IMG/VR virus record: IMGVR_UViG_3300030382_004308
Location: 1 to 22,331 of that record
DNA: 22,331 nt
Strand: one strand, 5' to 3'
From: a virus
The notes below the pieces were generated by a model. The model searched no databases. It saw only the letters and a program-made list of their open reading frames with translations, and was not told the DNA's origin. A program made the position numbers and the translations under genes. Of the stretch, positions 12,372 through 20,893 are shown in pieces (positions within the stretch are counted from its first letter, which is position 1; the number at the start of each line of letters is the position of its first letter).

Positions 12372-14516
12372 ATGAAAAATACAAGTGATGTAGATCAATA
12401 TCAAGAAAAAGACAGCGATGATGTAAAAGAGCCAGCGAACATGGAAGAGCTGCAAAGCGTTATCAATTCAGCAATGGATGATGCGAAAGACTTTATTGAT
12501 CAAATTGGACAAGAAAGAGCACTGGCAACAGAATACTATTTGGGCAAAGAACCCACCGGAACATCGAGCCTACAATCTGAGTTTGTGGACACCTCTGTTA
12601 GGGACAGTATTTTGTTTATGCTGCCATCAATCATGCGTACGTTTTTCGGTACGAAAAAAGTGGTTGAGTTTATTCCCAAGAACGCAGACGACATTCCTCT
12701 TGCTCAACAACAAACCGATTACATCAACCACATCATTGAAAGGAACCAAGGGTTTTCTGTGCTCTATGATGCGTTCAAAGACTCTCTTGTTAGGAAATCT
12801 GGCTTCATAAAGGCATATTGGGACGATTCCATCTCGGTCTCCACCCATGAATACACCGACCTCTCACCCGAAGCGTATATGGCGCTATTGATGGAAAAAG
12901 ACGTTGAAGTGATAGAAGAAACAGTGACCTCTGAAAGCATGGTTATGATGGATCAAATATCCGGTGAGGAAATCACAGAGGAAACGCCCGTTAGTTATGA
13001 TTGCAAGATCAGGCGGGTCAAACCAAAAGACGAGGTGGTTATTGAAGCCGTACCGCCTGAGGAAATTTTAATCTCCCGCGCTGCTAGAGACATACATACT
13101 TCTCCCTATGTAGCCCACAGAATGATCAAGTCAGTGGGTGATCTGGTAGCCATGGGATACGATCAGGACGACATGATGGATCATGTTGGTTCCGGCGATT
13201 ATCTTGATAATCAAAGCTATCAAGAACAAGAGGCGCGTTCACCGCTCGATGAAAACCTCTTTCCTGATCGTTCTGACTTGGGCGACCGCAGTGTTTTATA
13301 TGTTGAACACTATCTGCGTTACGATTTAGACGAGGATGGGATCGATGAATTGATCCGAGTGTGTACAGTCGGCGATGCTTGCAACATCGTCAATGTCTCA
13401 CCCTGGGATGAACTGCCAATCGCCATGTTTGAAACAGACCCAGAGCCACACACAGTCATTGGCAACTGCCCCGCCGATTACCTCATTCCGATCCAAGCCT
13501 CCAAGTCTCAAATCATGAGAGACACCCTAGATTCACTCGGACATTCGATTTTTCCAAGAATGACGATAGTTGAAGGCCAAGTAAACATTGATGACGTGCT
13601 GAACACCGATATCGGACAACCGATTCGAGTCAGAGCGCCCGGCATGGTTCAGCCGATGTCTATACCTTTCGTGGGAAAAGAAAGTTTCCCCTTTATGCAG
13701 TACCTCGACTCCCTAAAGGAAGATCGAACCGGAGTCTCAAAAGCCGCTGCCGGATTAAACGCCGATGCGCTGCAATCCTCAACCAAGACGGCTGTAACCG
13801 CGACAGTCTCCGCCGCACAAGGCAGAATCGAGCTCATTTGCCGACACCTGGCAGAAGGCGGTATGCAATCGCTGTTTAAGCTCATCAATCACTTAGTCAT
13901 TAAGCACCAAGACCAAGAAGCCGTTGTCAGATTGAACAACGAATTCGTGGCTGTAGACCCTCGATTCTGGGATGCCGACAAGGACTTGACCGTTAATGTG
14001 GCCATCAGTAAAAATTCCGATGAAGAGAAGATGCAAGTTTTAAGTATGGTTGCTGGAAAACAAGAACAGATTTTACAAATGCTTGGGCCGGATAATCCAT
14101 TGGTCACAATGCAACAATACGCAAACACATTATCACGCATGATTGAAATGGCTGGGTTTAAAGATTCCACAGCGTTTGTAAATACAAACATTCCGCCAAT
14201 GCCTCCACAGCAAGAAGAGCAAAAGTCTGATCCAGCAGAAATGTTGGCTCAAGCCGAGATGCAAAAAGCTCAAGTTTCAGCGCAGAAAGCAATCATCGAC
14301 TCCGAGACCGACCGCATGAAAATCATCATGGATGATGACTTTAAACGCGATGAAGCCGAAGCCGATATTGCATTGAAAGCAGCAGAGCTGAGAGCCAAGT
14401 ATGGTGCTCAAGTTTCAATGACTGAGATCAAAGCCCTTATGGAGCGAGATCGAGAGATATTGAGGCAAGTTGCTAAAACGCAAGCAACCGGATTGTTTAA
14501 TGGTTCCGGCGGATAG
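12372..14516 (+). CDS. Portal protein
   Basis: The 714-residue protein directly follows the large terminase. The N-terminus is acidic. The middle has portal-like segments: FVDTSVRDSILFMLPSIMRT, YINHIIERNQGFSVLYDAF, then VEHYLRYDLDEDGIDELIRV, IQASKSQIMRDTLDSLGHSI and AAAGLNADALQSSTKTAVTA. The last 120 residues are a helical, Gln/Glu/Ala-rich coiled coil (PAEMLAQAEMQKAQVSAQKA onward), as in large podovirus portals with a barrel. It forms the ring through which DNA enters and to which the adaptor binds. GTAGGA lies a few bases before the ATG. Confidence 0.9.
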   Translation: MKNTSDVDQYQEKDSDDVKEPANMEELQSVINSAMDDAKDFIDQIGQERALATEYYLGKEPTGTSSLQSEFVDTSVRDSILFMLPSIMRTFFGTKKVVEFIPKNADDIPLAQQQTDYINHIIERNQGFSVLYDAFKDSLVRKSGFIKAYWDDSISVSTHEYTDLSPEAYMALLMEKDVEVIEETVTSESMVMMDQISGEEITEETPVSYDCKIRRVKPKDEVVIEAVPPEEILISRAARDIHTSPYVAHRMIKSVGDLVAMGYDQDDMMDHVGSGDYLDNQSYQEQEARSPLDENLFPDRSDLGDRSVLYVEHYLRYDLDEDGIDELIRVCTVGDACNIVNVSPWDELPIAMFETDPEPHTVIGNCPADYLIPIQASKSQIMRDTLDSLGHSIFPRMTIVEGQVNIDDVLNTDIGQPIRVRAPGMVQPMSIPFVGKESFPFMQYLDSLKEDRTGVSKAAAGLNADALQSSTKTAVTATVSAAQGRIELICRHLAEGGMQSLFKLINHLVIKHQDQEAVVRLNNEFVAVDPRFWDADKDLTVNVAISKNSDEEKMQVLSMVAGKQEQILQMLGPDNPLVTMQQYANTLSRMIEMAGFKDSTAFVNTNIPPMPPQQEEQKSDPAEMLAQAEMQKAQVSAQKAIIDSETDRMKIIMDDDFKRDEAEADIALKAAELRAKYGAQVSMTEIKALMERDREILRQVAKTQATGLFNGSGG

Positions 14517-14691
14517 TTATTCTTATTTTGACCTTGAGTTTTTGTCAGATGACGGAGAATTGGTGTATACGGCTCAAGGTATAAAGGCAAAAAACTTAGC
14601 ACACGCAAAGGAGTTGGTGCTTTGTTTTTTGTCTGATGTGATAGATGAAAACAGTGAGTTGCTTTCACATGAAGAAACAACAATACATTAG
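14500..14691 (+). CDS. Small hypothetical protein, 63 aa
   Basis: From ATG 14500 inside the end of the portal gene (17-base overlap). The frame is open to 14470, but that adds only portal-overlapping sequence. The product MVPADSYSYFDLEFLSDDGE to SHEETTIH has a strand-turn-strand start, a helix (NLAHAKELVLCFLSDVI) and an acidic end. It has no convincing ribosome site and may be translated by coupling. No family recognised. Confidence 0.5.
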   Translation: MVPADSYSYFDLEFLSDDGELVYTAQGIKAKNLAHAKELVLCFLSDVIDENSELLSHEETTIH

Positions 14692-14699
14692 CTGAAGAA

Positions 14700-15029
14700 A
14701 TGATTGAAGCGATTAAATTAATAGGAAAACTTGGCAGCACCTTCTTACAGGGGCGTATTGCCAAATCAGAAGCGAAGGCCAAAGCAGCCAAAGATTGGGA
14801 AACCGTTGCACAACAAAATGCGGGCAACTCCTGGAAAGACGAATGGCTTACTGTTTTGTTCTCAATGCCTTTGGTTATGTGCTTCATCCCATCTGCGGTG
14901 CCCTATGTAAAAGATGGCTTTGCAGCATTACAAGAAATGCCAACTTGGTATCAATACATGCTCTCAGTCATTGTGGCAGCCAGCTTTGGTGTGCGCAGTG
15001 CTGTCGGCATTATGAATAGGAAGAAATAA
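14700..15029 (+). CDS. Holin-like membrane protein (3TM type)
   Basis: The 109-residue product has an N-terminal amphipathic, Ala/Lys-rich helix (GRIAKSEAKAKAAKDWETVA), then SWKDEWLTVLFSMPLVMCFI (first membrane helix), a re-entrant part with PTWYQYMLSVIVAASFGVRS (second membrane helix) and a basic end (MNRKK). 'SWKDEWLxVLxxxPxxxxFxP...LPxWYxxxL..xxAxSxGxR' is characteristic of the three-helix holin family also found in gene-transfer agents, which time lysis by opening the inner membrane. Two membrane-associated genes follow directly. No endolysin is visible in the window. Confidence 0.75.
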   Translation: MIEAIKLIGKLGSTFLQGRIAKSEAKAKAAKDWETVAQQNAGNSWKDEWLTVLFSMPLVMCFIPSAVPYVKDGFAALQEMPTWYQYMLSVIVAASFGVRSAVGIMNRKK

Positions 15030-15030
15030 C

Positions 15031-15270
15031 ATGGAAATGAACAGCTTAATTTTTTGGAACGTCATCTTGTCGCTCGTATATGCGCCACTCGTTTATTCAA
15101 TCAGAGCCAATCTAGCTGAGATTAAACGCATCGATATTTTATTGAGCAAAACAAGAGAAGAAATACCAAGAACGTATGTGACGAAAACAGAAGTAAGAGC
15201 TGACATAGAAAGAATTTTAAAACGCTTCGATAGGCTCGAAGAGAAAATTGATAACTTACACGCAAACTAA
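15031..15270 (+). CDS. Membrane-anchored coiled-coil protein, 79 aa (spanin-like candidate)
   Basis: One N-terminal membrane helix (SLIFWNVILSLVYAPLVYSI) is followed by a charged coiled coil to the end (LAEIKRIDILLSKTREEI, then TKTEVRADIERILKRFDRLE). The gene begins two bases after the holin stop. Short membrane-anchored coiled coils of this type, next to holins, are common in phages. An inner-membrane spanin or a holin modulator are the natural options; no lipobox partner was found. Confidence 0.65.
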   Translation: MEMNSLIFWNVILSLVYAPLVYSIRANLAEIKRIDILLSKTREEIPRTYVTKTEVRADIERILKRFDRLEEKIDNLHAN

Positions 15271-15282
15271 AGAGAGAAAAAA

Positions 15283-15441
15283 ATGGAACACATCATCGAC
15301 ACAATCACTGCAATCATCGCTATTGCCTCAATTATTGCGGCTGTGACACCCACGCCCAAAGACAATGAATGGCTCGAAAAAGCTATGAAATTTGTGAATC
15401 TTCTCGCCGTCAATGTCGGAAGCGCAACCAACAAAAAATAA
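15283..15441 (+). CDS. Small membrane-associated phage protein, 52 aa
   Basis: Product: MEHIIDTITAIIAIASIIAA, then VTPTPKDNEWLEKAMKFVNL, then LAVNVGSATNKK. A hydrophobic N-terminal helix, a 'TPTPKD' turn and a second helix form a recurrent pattern of small genes next to holins in environmental phages. AGAGAG lies about six bases before the ATG, and the stop abuts the next ATG without a gap. Function unknown; probably part of the lysis/membrane cluster. Confidence 0.68.
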   Translation: MEHIIDTITAIIAIASIIAAVTPTPKDNEWLEKAMKFVNLLAVNVGSATNKK

Positions 15442-17574
15442 ATGAATTGGGTTTATAACACCGCCACTGGTCAGTGGGGCATCACAACCCCTACCGGCGA
15501 CTTTTTGCCTGTGCCTGGAGCAACCGGGCCGTATGCGGGCGGTGATGTAGACTACATTCCCCCTGGTGGCGATGAAGAGTCTTCACTGCCCTCTAACCCC
15601 CTCGGTGGCTCAAACAACGACACCGTAGGCTCTGGAAATAGCCAACCACCTTTATGGGAAGGTATAGACCCTATGGGTGCAGGCATTGCTGGTGTCAATA
15701 CGCCCGGAAGAAAGCTCGGACAAGGAAACAACCCCGGGCAACAAACAACAACCAGCGGCGGCATCGAAGTAACAAAAGCGCAAAAGCGTGATGCCAGGAA
15801 CATACGAAACGAGTTTGATTTAAAAGAAGGCGATTACATTTGGGATAGAAACTCGGACATTGTTTGGATAGTCAACGAGAAAGGAATTGAAGCTGTTGGC
15901 GAAATACCTGGACCAACTGTATTAGAAGATGGAACCACCATTTATGGACAGAGCATAGGCGATGTCAGAGATTGGGAGGTGGGTGATCGGCTCTTTACCG
16001 CGAACAAAATGCAAAACGCAGACGGCACTTGGGAGTGGGAAACAACCTATAGCGAATATGATCCAGAAAGTGATGAGACCGGATTAAACCCATGGGACTT
16101 AATAACAGACGAAGAAGGATCGGTAGATGATACTGAGCCTACTGTCGATAACCCATTCCCACCAATCGTTTTAGATGATGGCACAGTGATAAATCCGCCA
16201 ATAGTACCCACACCAACACCTACTCCGACTCCAACACCTACTCCTACACCTACGCCAACACCTACACCAACTCCTACTCCTACACCAGTAGTGCCAACAC
16301 CTACACCAGTAGTACCAACCCCTACACCTACACCCGTTCCTACTCCTACACCTACTCCTACACCGGTAATACCAACTCCTACACCAGTAGTACCAACCCC
16401 TACCCCCACCCCAACCCCAACTCCTGTTCCAACACCTACACCGGTAATACCTACTCCTACACCTACTCCTACACCAGTAGTACCAACCCCTACGCCAGTA
16501 ATACCTACTCCTACTCCTACTCCTACTCCAACTCCAACACCTACACCGGTAATACCAACACCTACTCCAACTCCAACACCTACACCGGTAATACCAACAC
16601 CTACTCCAACCCCAGCTCCTACTCCAACTCCAACTCCGGTAATACCTACACCCACACCTACACCCACACCTACACCAACTCCTGTACCACCCACTAATCC
16701 ATGGCCACCAGTTCCTACTCCGACTCCTACGCCAGTACCAACTCCTACTCCTACACCGGTAATACCTACTCCAACACCTACACCGGTAGTACCAACACCT
16801 ACTCCAGTAATACCTACTCCAACACCCACTCCAGTAATACCAACTCCTACTCCTACACCAGTAATACCCACTCCTACTCCTACACCTACACCAGTAATAC
16901 CCACTCCTACTCCTACACCTACCCCTGTTGTGACTCCGACTCCAACACCTACACCTACCCCTGTTGTGACTCCGACTCCAACACCTACACCTACACCAAC
17001 CCCTACCCCTACCCCTGTGCCACCTACTAGTCCTTGGCCGCCTTCACCAACACCTACACCTACACCTACTCCCGATGGAGATGTTGGGGTTGGTGATGAT
17101 GTTGGGGTTGGTGATGATGTTGGGGTTGGTGATGATGTTGGGGTTGGTGATGATGTTGGTGACGGAGATGGAACTGGAACTGGAGATGGAACCGGTGACG
17201 GAGATGGTGATGGAACTGGAGATGGAACAGGCGACACAGGCTACGTTCCGCCAATCGAAGGTTCAGACGACTATGAATATACTCCGGTCAGTTACACGCC
17301 TTTCAATATTCAATATCCAGCGTATGAGCCAAGAGATTTTATCGCGCCAGGCATTTCATATTCACCAGAAGTGCCAGAAGGATATACGGTTTATGATGAT
17401 GTTTACGACCCTTTTGTGTATAACCCGCCAGTTGTAGAATCATACGCAAGCGAGTCCCCACTCTCTTATGACCCAATAGGATTAGAAGAAATTACCAAAC
17501 CTAGAGGTTACAACCCCCTAGATATTACGGACATACAAGCAATTCTAAACAGCATAGGGAAGAACAATGGTTAA
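15442..17574 (+). CDS. Large Thr-Pro-repeat protein, 710 aa
   Basis: Three parts. Residues 1-254 are ordered and acidic (start [38 protein letters not shown]). Residues about 255-544 are Thr-Pro repeats broken by [14 protein letters not shown] and two PWPP punctuation marks. The tail has four copies of an Asp-Val-Gly repeat, more Gly-Asp, then a Tyr/Pro-rich end ([15 protein letters not shown], ending SIGKNNG). No signal peptide or membrane segment is seen. The long PT stretch should be an extended, non-globular spacer, so a virion or cell-surface linker role is plausible. It sits between the lysis-type genes and the scaffold gene. No homologue is recognised by eye for the ends. There is no clear ribosome site; it starts right after the previous stop (TAAATG). 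Confidence 0.75.
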   Translation: MNWVYNTATGQWGITTPTGDFLPVPGATGPYAGGDVDYIPPGGDEESSLPSNPLGGSNNDTVGSGNSQPPLWEGIDPMGAGIAGVNTPGRKLGQGNNPGQQTTTSGGIEVTKAQKRDARNIRNEFDLKEGDYIWDRNSDIVWIVNEKGIEAVGEIPGPTVLEDGTTIYGQSIGDVRDWEVGDRLFTANKMQNADGTWEWETTYSEYDPESDETGLNPWDLITDEEGSVDDTEPTVDNPFPPIVLDDGTVINPPIVPTPTPTPTPTPTPTPTPTPTPTPTPTPVVPTPTPVVPTPTPTPVPTPTPTPTPVIPTPTPVVPTPTPTPTPTPVPTPTPVIPTPTPTPTPVVPTPTPVIPTPTPTPTPTPTPTPVIPTPTPTPTPTPVIPTPTPTPAPTPTPTPVIPTPTPTPTPTPTPVPPTNPWPPVPTPTPTPVPTPTPTPVIPTPTPTPVVPTPTPVIPTPTPTPVIPTPTPTPVIPTPTPTPTPVIPTPTPTPTPVVTPTPTPTPTPVVTPTPTPTPTPTPTPTPVPPTSPWPPSPTPTPTPTPDGDVGVGDDVGVGDDVGVGDDVGVGDDVGDGDGTGTGDGTGDGDGDGTGDGTGDTGYVPPIEGSDDYEYTPVSYTPFNIQYPAYEPRDFIAPGISYSPEVPEGYTVYDDVYDPFVYNPPVVESYASESPLSYDPIGLEEITKPRGYNPLDITDIQAILNSIGKNNG
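16204..17073. repeat. Hexanucleotide-type Thr-Pro coding repeat, about 870 bp
   Basis: Almost every codon pair is a synonymous version of Thr-Pro (ACA/ACT/ACC/ACG with CCT/CCA/CCC/CCG), interrupted by Val, Ile and two PWPP sites (about 16698 and 17032). The mix of synonymous codons shows old divergence between copies, yet the period-six pattern remains, and short exact blocks recur (for example the Val-Ile-Pro module many times). Such repeats change length easily by slippage or recombination. Confidence 0.9.
17080..17151. repeat. Four tandem copies of an 18-bp repeat
   Basis: GATGTTGGGGTTGGTGAT occurs four times in a row (17080, 17098, 17116, 17134), identical in all copies, coding Asp-Val-Gly-Val-Gly-Asp, then decays into GAT/GGA/ACT-rich sequence. 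Exact identity suggests recent expansion. Confidence 0.9.
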
Positions 17575-17827
17575 ACAACAAGACATATTAGAAAGCAATG
17601 AAGCCGAAGTCGTACTCAACTCTGGGGTCTTCAAAAAATCCATTAAGCAACTGCATGAAGAGTATATTCAGATTTGGATCAGCTCCGATGCTGAAGATGA
17701 AAAGCTTAGAGAGCAGATGCACATGGCCGTGAAATTACTTCCTGAGATCGAGAAACACCTGAGAATTATCATTGAAAAAGGCAAGATCACAAAAGCTAAT
17801 CTTTCACGAATCCGAAAAATAGTTTAA
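17567..17827 (+). CDS. Small conserved-type phage protein, 86 aa
   Basis: The ATG overlaps the stop of the repeat protein (ATGGTTAA). The product [20 protein letters not shown] to LSRIRKIV is helical: [20 protein letters not shown], then [20 protein letters not shown] and [11 protein letters not shown]. The pattern 'N-x-hFxxxhxxhxxxYhxxWxxT/S... REQhxxxhKhLxxhxxxLxxhhxxGK' is common in small genes before scaffold/capsid genes of environmental phages. Function unknown; a head-assembly helper is likely from position. The 55 bases after it may contain a promoter (TGTTAAAAT, 17842-17850) but I cannot support it well. Confidence 0.68.
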   Translation: MVKQQDILESNEAEVVLNSGVFKKSIKQLHEEYIQIWISSDAEDEKLREQMHMAVKLLPEIEKHLRIIIEKGKITKANLSRIRKIV

Positions 17828-17882
17828 AAATACATTTAATGTCTGTTAAAATTACTTAATCAATAGTTGTAAGGATATTACT

Positions 17883-18917
17883 ATGACCAACAAGGCAAAG
17901 CCATTGGATTTACAAACAAACTTAGAACAAACCGCCCAGTCATTTGAGGCGTTCCTGGATTCAGAAAATGAACCCCCAGAAGAAGCTCAAATTGAGGCTG
18001 AAGGCGATGAGTCTGTAGAAGAAGTGGTCGTTGAAGAAGAAGCGGTTATCGAGGAAGAAATTGAATTAGAAGCCGAAGATAACACTGAAGAAGAATACGA
18101 TGAAGAAATTGAAGCTGCGGATGAAACTCTTGAAGAAGAACAGGTAGAAGAAGAAGAACAAGAGGAACCCCGATACGCCATTAAAGTTGATGGCAATGAA
18201 TTGGATGTTACCCTCGATGAACTGAAATCTGGATACTCTCGGCAGCAAGATTACACCAAGAAGACCCAAGCGATTGCTCAAGAACGTAAGACGATCCAGC
18301 AACAAAGGCAAAACTTGGTAAAAAGCGAAAACCTTTATAAAGAACTGCTACCAAAGCTAGAAGCCCAATTAAAACAGGGTCTAGCCGAGCAACCTGATTT
18401 TGAAAGGCTTTATGAGGAAGACCCCATACGGTATGTCAAAGTTAAAGAAGATTGGAACAAGCAACAAGAAATGCTGAAATCCACTCAGGCTGAAAAGCAA
18501 AGGCTTCAAAAAGAGGCCCAAGCAAAACAGGCTGAAAAATTACAAAAGTGGATTAACTATGGGGAAACCCAGATTCTAGAAGCTGTACCAACCTGGCGTG
18601 ATAACGAAATTGCTGTCAAAGAAAAAATGGCAATCAGGGATTACGCAGTAAGTGAACTTGGATTTACGCCTGATGAGATTGACCAAGTATATGATTATCG
18701 TTTGTTATTGGGTTTAAGAGATGCCTACAGGTTTAACAAAACCAAAAAGGCTGTCAAAAGAAAACCCACCGAGAAGTCATCTGCTAAAAATAGAGTCGCA
18801 AAACCCGGATCGGTCACTCGTAAAAAAACCAGCACTCCATTAAAAAGGTCAAAGCAACGCCTAGCCAAATCTGGAAAAGTCCAAGATGCGGCGAAGGTTT
18901 TTGAACAAATAATTTAA
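17883..18917 (+). CDS. Capsid scaffolding protein
   Basis: 344 residues with the composition expected of a scaffold. There is a very acidic N-terminal third (Glu runs, residues about 30-95), a short folded part (YAIKVDGNELDVTLDELKSG, YSRQQDYTKKTQAIAQERK), long Gln/Lys/Glu coiled coils (VKSENLYKELLPKLEAQLKQ; EMLKSTQAEKQRLQKEAQ), and a basic C-terminus rich in Lys and Ser (KKAVKRKPTEKSSAKNR) that would contact the capsid protein. The 'YxIKVDG-x-hxVTLDEL-xxGYSRQxDYTKKT' block is typical of scaffold-type phage proteins. AAGGATATT precedes the ATG. Directly upstream of the capsid gene, as usual. Confidence 0.85.
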   Translation: MTNKAKPLDLQTNLEQTAQSFEAFLDSENEPPEEAQIEAEGDESVEEVVVEEEAVIEEEIELEAEDNTEEEYDEEIEAADETLEEEQVEEEEQEEPRYAIKVDGNELDVTLDELKSGYSRQQDYTKKTQAIAQERKTIQQQRQNLVKSENLYKELLPKLEAQLKQGLAEQPDFERLYEEDPIRYVKVKEDWNKQQEMLKSTQAEKQRLQKEAQAKQAEKLQKWINYGETQILEAVPTWRDNEIAVKEKMAIRDYAVSELGFTPDEIDQVYDYRLLLGLRDAYRFNKTKKAVKRKPTEKSSAKNRVAKPGSVTRKKTSTPLKRSKQRLAKSGKVQDAAKVFEQII

Positions 18918-18952
18918 CTTTTTATTTCTAGGAAACTAGAAGGAGAATTAGC

Positions 18953-19888
18953 ATGGCTAAAGTAACCAATGCGTTCGATACCTATACAGCGACTTCTGAC
19001 AGAGAGGCATTGAGTGATTTGATTTACAACATATCACCAATTTCGACTCCCATATTTAGTGCCATAGGGAAGAACAATGTAAAAAACGTCCAGTTTGACT
19101 GGCAGACTGAGGCATTGCCTTCAGCGTCAGCAACGGGACAACTCGAAGGATTTGAACTTTCAAGGTCTGCCTCTACTGCAACAGTAAGAGAAAGCAATGT
19201 ATGTCAAATCTCAAGCAGAGATGCAACCGTGAGCGGAAGTCAGAGCGCATCAGACCCCGCTGGCAAGAAATCAGAAATGGCTCACCAACTCGCAATTATG
19301 GCTAAAGCCCTAAAGCGCGATATGGAAAAAACCATTTGTGGTAACACTGCTAAAGCAACGGGTGACGCAACCACAGCAAGGCAAACAGGTGGCTTTGAAA
19401 CTTGGATTGAAACCAATGTTTCCAGAGGCACTAACGGTGCTGGTGCTGGTAATGGTGCTGCCCCAACTGATGGCACTCAACGTGCGTTCACAGAAGCTAT
19501 CTTAAAAGATGTGCAACAACTTTGCTTTGAGAACGGCGGCGAACCCGATATGTTGGTCGTTGGCGCTCATGTCAAAGGCGTTGTTTCTGGATTCACAGGA
19601 CGAGCTTCTGCAAGGCAAATGATCGATGCAACCCAAATCGAGGCCTCGGTAAGCGTGTACTCAGGAGATTTCGGTGAATTAAAAGTGATGCCTTCTAACT
19701 TCAGTAGAAGCAGAACTGCACTATTCATCGACCCTGATTATGCAAAAGTTTCATATCTTAGAGATTTTGAAACTGTTGACATTTCAACAATCGGTGATGC
19801 TCAAACAAAAATGTTGGTTGTCGAGTATGGACTTGAGTGCTCTAACGAGAAAGCTCATGGTCTAGCTGCTGACTTATCTACATCGTAA
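18953..19888 (+). CDS. Major capsid protein (SU10-like, DUF5309 type)
   Basis: 311 residues. The N-terminus MAKVTNAFDTYTATSDREAL, SDLIYNISPISTPIFSAIG and VQFDWQTEALP is characteristic of the SU10/DUF5309 major head proteins. The middle has HQLAIMAKALKRDMEKTICG (long helix) and a Gly/Ala loop (NGAGAGNGAAPTDGTQ). The C-terminus has KVMPSNFSRSRTALFIDPDY and RDFETVDISTIGDAQTKMLV, HK97-fold strands. A strong ribosome site (AGAAGGAGAATTAGC) agrees with high expression. A 9-bp hairpin follows the gene. Expected to form the icosahedral shell. Confidence 0.93.
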   Translation: MAKVTNAFDTYTATSDREALSDLIYNISPISTPIFSAIGKNNVKNVQFDWQTEALPSASATGQLEGFELSRSASTATVRESNVCQISSRDATVSGSQSASDPAGKKSEMAHQLAIMAKALKRDMEKTICGNTAKATGDATTARQTGGFETWIETNVSRGTNGAGAGNGAAPTDGTQRAFTEAILKDVQQLCFENGGEPDMLVVGAHVKGVVSGFTGRASARQMIDATQIEASVSVYSGDFGELKVMPSNFSRSRTALFIDPDYAKVSYLRDFETVDISTIGDAQTKMLVVEYGLECSNEKAHGLAADLSTS

Positions 19889-19897
19889 GTGAGTAAT

Positions 19898-19925
19898 TTA
19901 GAGGGGTGAGCAATCGCCCCTCTAA
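19898..19925. terminator. Hairpin after the capsid gene (partial terminator)
   Basis: TTAGAGGGG (19898-19906) pairs perfectly with CCCCTCTAA (19917-19925) around a ten-base loop, in the 43-base gap after the capsid gene. TCTAG rather than a T-run follows, so it may act as an attenuator or mRNA 3'-end stabiliser that keeps capsid mRNA in excess over downstream genes. Confidence 0.6.
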
Positions 19926-19931
19926 TCTAGA

Positions 19932-20225
19932 ATGGCAAAAGTAACCACATTAGAAGTAAAACCAAGCGGTCTTGTTAGTCAGTTTGCAACCGAGGGCGAT
20001 AACTTTGTTTATCACACCAGGCAAGATGTCAAACCGATCATTGAGCACTGCAAGGTTTTAAGTGAGCAAACGCCAGGAAAAGAAATGCGCCACGTTGCAG
20101 AAATCCCAATGGTTGTTTATCAGAAAGCCATGAGAGAGGGATGGGTCAACGACAAAGCCAAGCTAAAGCGCTGGTTGAATGATCCTGACAATAAGGCGTT
20201 TCGCACCTGGCAAGGAAAGATATGA
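19932..20225 (+). CDS. Small head-associated protein, 97 aa
   Basis: The product begins MAKVTTLEVKPSGLVSQFAT, and contains YHTRQDVKPIIEHCKVLSEQ, MRHVAEIPMVVYQKAMREGW and KRWLNDPDNKAFRTWQGKI. 'HVAEIPxVVYxKxxREGW-x-ND-x-xxLKxWLNDPDNxxFRTWxG' is a recurrent signature of small genes right after the capsid gene in SU10-like and related environmental phages, of unknown function (perhaps a head completion or decoration partner). The start ATG has no Shine-Dalgarno and follows the hairpin by six bases. Its stop overlaps the adaptor start as ATGA. Confidence 0.72.
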   Translation: MAKVTTLEVKPSGLVSQFATEGDNFVYHTRQDVKPIIEHCKVLSEQTPGKEMRHVAEIPMVVYQKAMREGWVNDKAKLKRWLNDPDNKAFRTWQGKI

Positions 20226-20872
20226 CGTACAGTGAATTAAAAACAGCCATTGCTGACTATCTGAATCGAAGTGATTTAACGAGCACGATTGATACTTTTA
20301 TTGATCAATCGGAAGCGGAAATGAACCGCAAGTTAAGGCACAAGAAGATGATCAAGCGAGCAACGGCAACTTGTGACTCTCAGTACCTTGCTACTCCGAC
20401 CGATTGGCTAGAGGCCATCAATGTTGAAATCACATCGGGTGATTTTAGCCCGTTGATGCAGATGAGCATTGAGAGCTTAGATGTTTATAGGAAGTCTATA
20501 AATAACAGATCGGGCCAGCCTGTTTATTTTGCACTGGTTGATGACAGCATTGAAGTCTGTCCAAACCCTGATGGCGATTACACGTTGCAGCTCACCTATT
20601 ATGCATCTATCCCGGCGTTGTCGGACAGCAACACAACAAATTGGGTATCAACGTATTACCCAGATTTATATTTAAACATGACATTGTTCCAAGGAAGCAT
20701 GTACCTAATGGACGATGACAGAGCAAAAGGCTTTAAAGCTATCTCCGACCAAATCTTTGAAGAGATGCGGATGGAAGAACAGAAAGCCGCATTTGGTAAA
20801 GGTTCACTCATCCCAAGGCGAAGAACCTATGGGCGAACAAAAAAACAAGTTGTTTATTGGAGCAACAATTAA
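20222..20872 (+). CDS. Head-tail adaptor protein (SU10 adaptor-like)
   Basis: 216 residues. An N-terminal helix TYSELKTAIADYLNRSDLTS, a second IDTFIDQSEAEMNRKLRHKK, then a beta domain with TCDSQYLATPTDWLEAINV, QPVYFALVDDSIEVCPNPDG and YTLQLTYYASIPALSDSNTT, and a helix WVSTYYPDLYLNMTLFQGSM, ending in a basic tail (RRRTYGRTKKQ). This is the usual layout of the adaptor that docks on the portal of SU10-type and related short-tailed phages. It fits its place after the capsid gene. Confidence 0.82.
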   Translation: MTYSELKTAIADYLNRSDLTSTIDTFIDQSEAEMNRKLRHKKMIKRATATCDSQYLATPTDWLEAINVEITSGDFSPLMQMSIESLDVYRKSINNRSGQPVYFALVDDSIEVCPNPDGDYTLQLTYYASIPALSDSNTTNWVSTYYPDLYLNMTLFQGSMYLMDDDRAKGFKAISDQIFEEMRMEEQKAAFGKGSLIPRRRTYGRTKKQVVYWSNN

Positions 20873-20893
20873 ATTTAATTAGAGGAAAACAAA

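Noticed and set aside
16701-17030. Plus-strand Ser/Tyr/Thr-rich frame inside the PT repeat
   Set aside because: It is an alternative frame of the same hexanucleotide repeat; no start signal.
16047-17237. Long minus-strand open frame of Val-Gly repeats (about 396 residues)
   Set aside because: It is the reverse reading of the Thr-Pro and Asp-Gly repeats; the repetitive DNA keeps other frames open. No ribosome site, and it opposes all neighbours.
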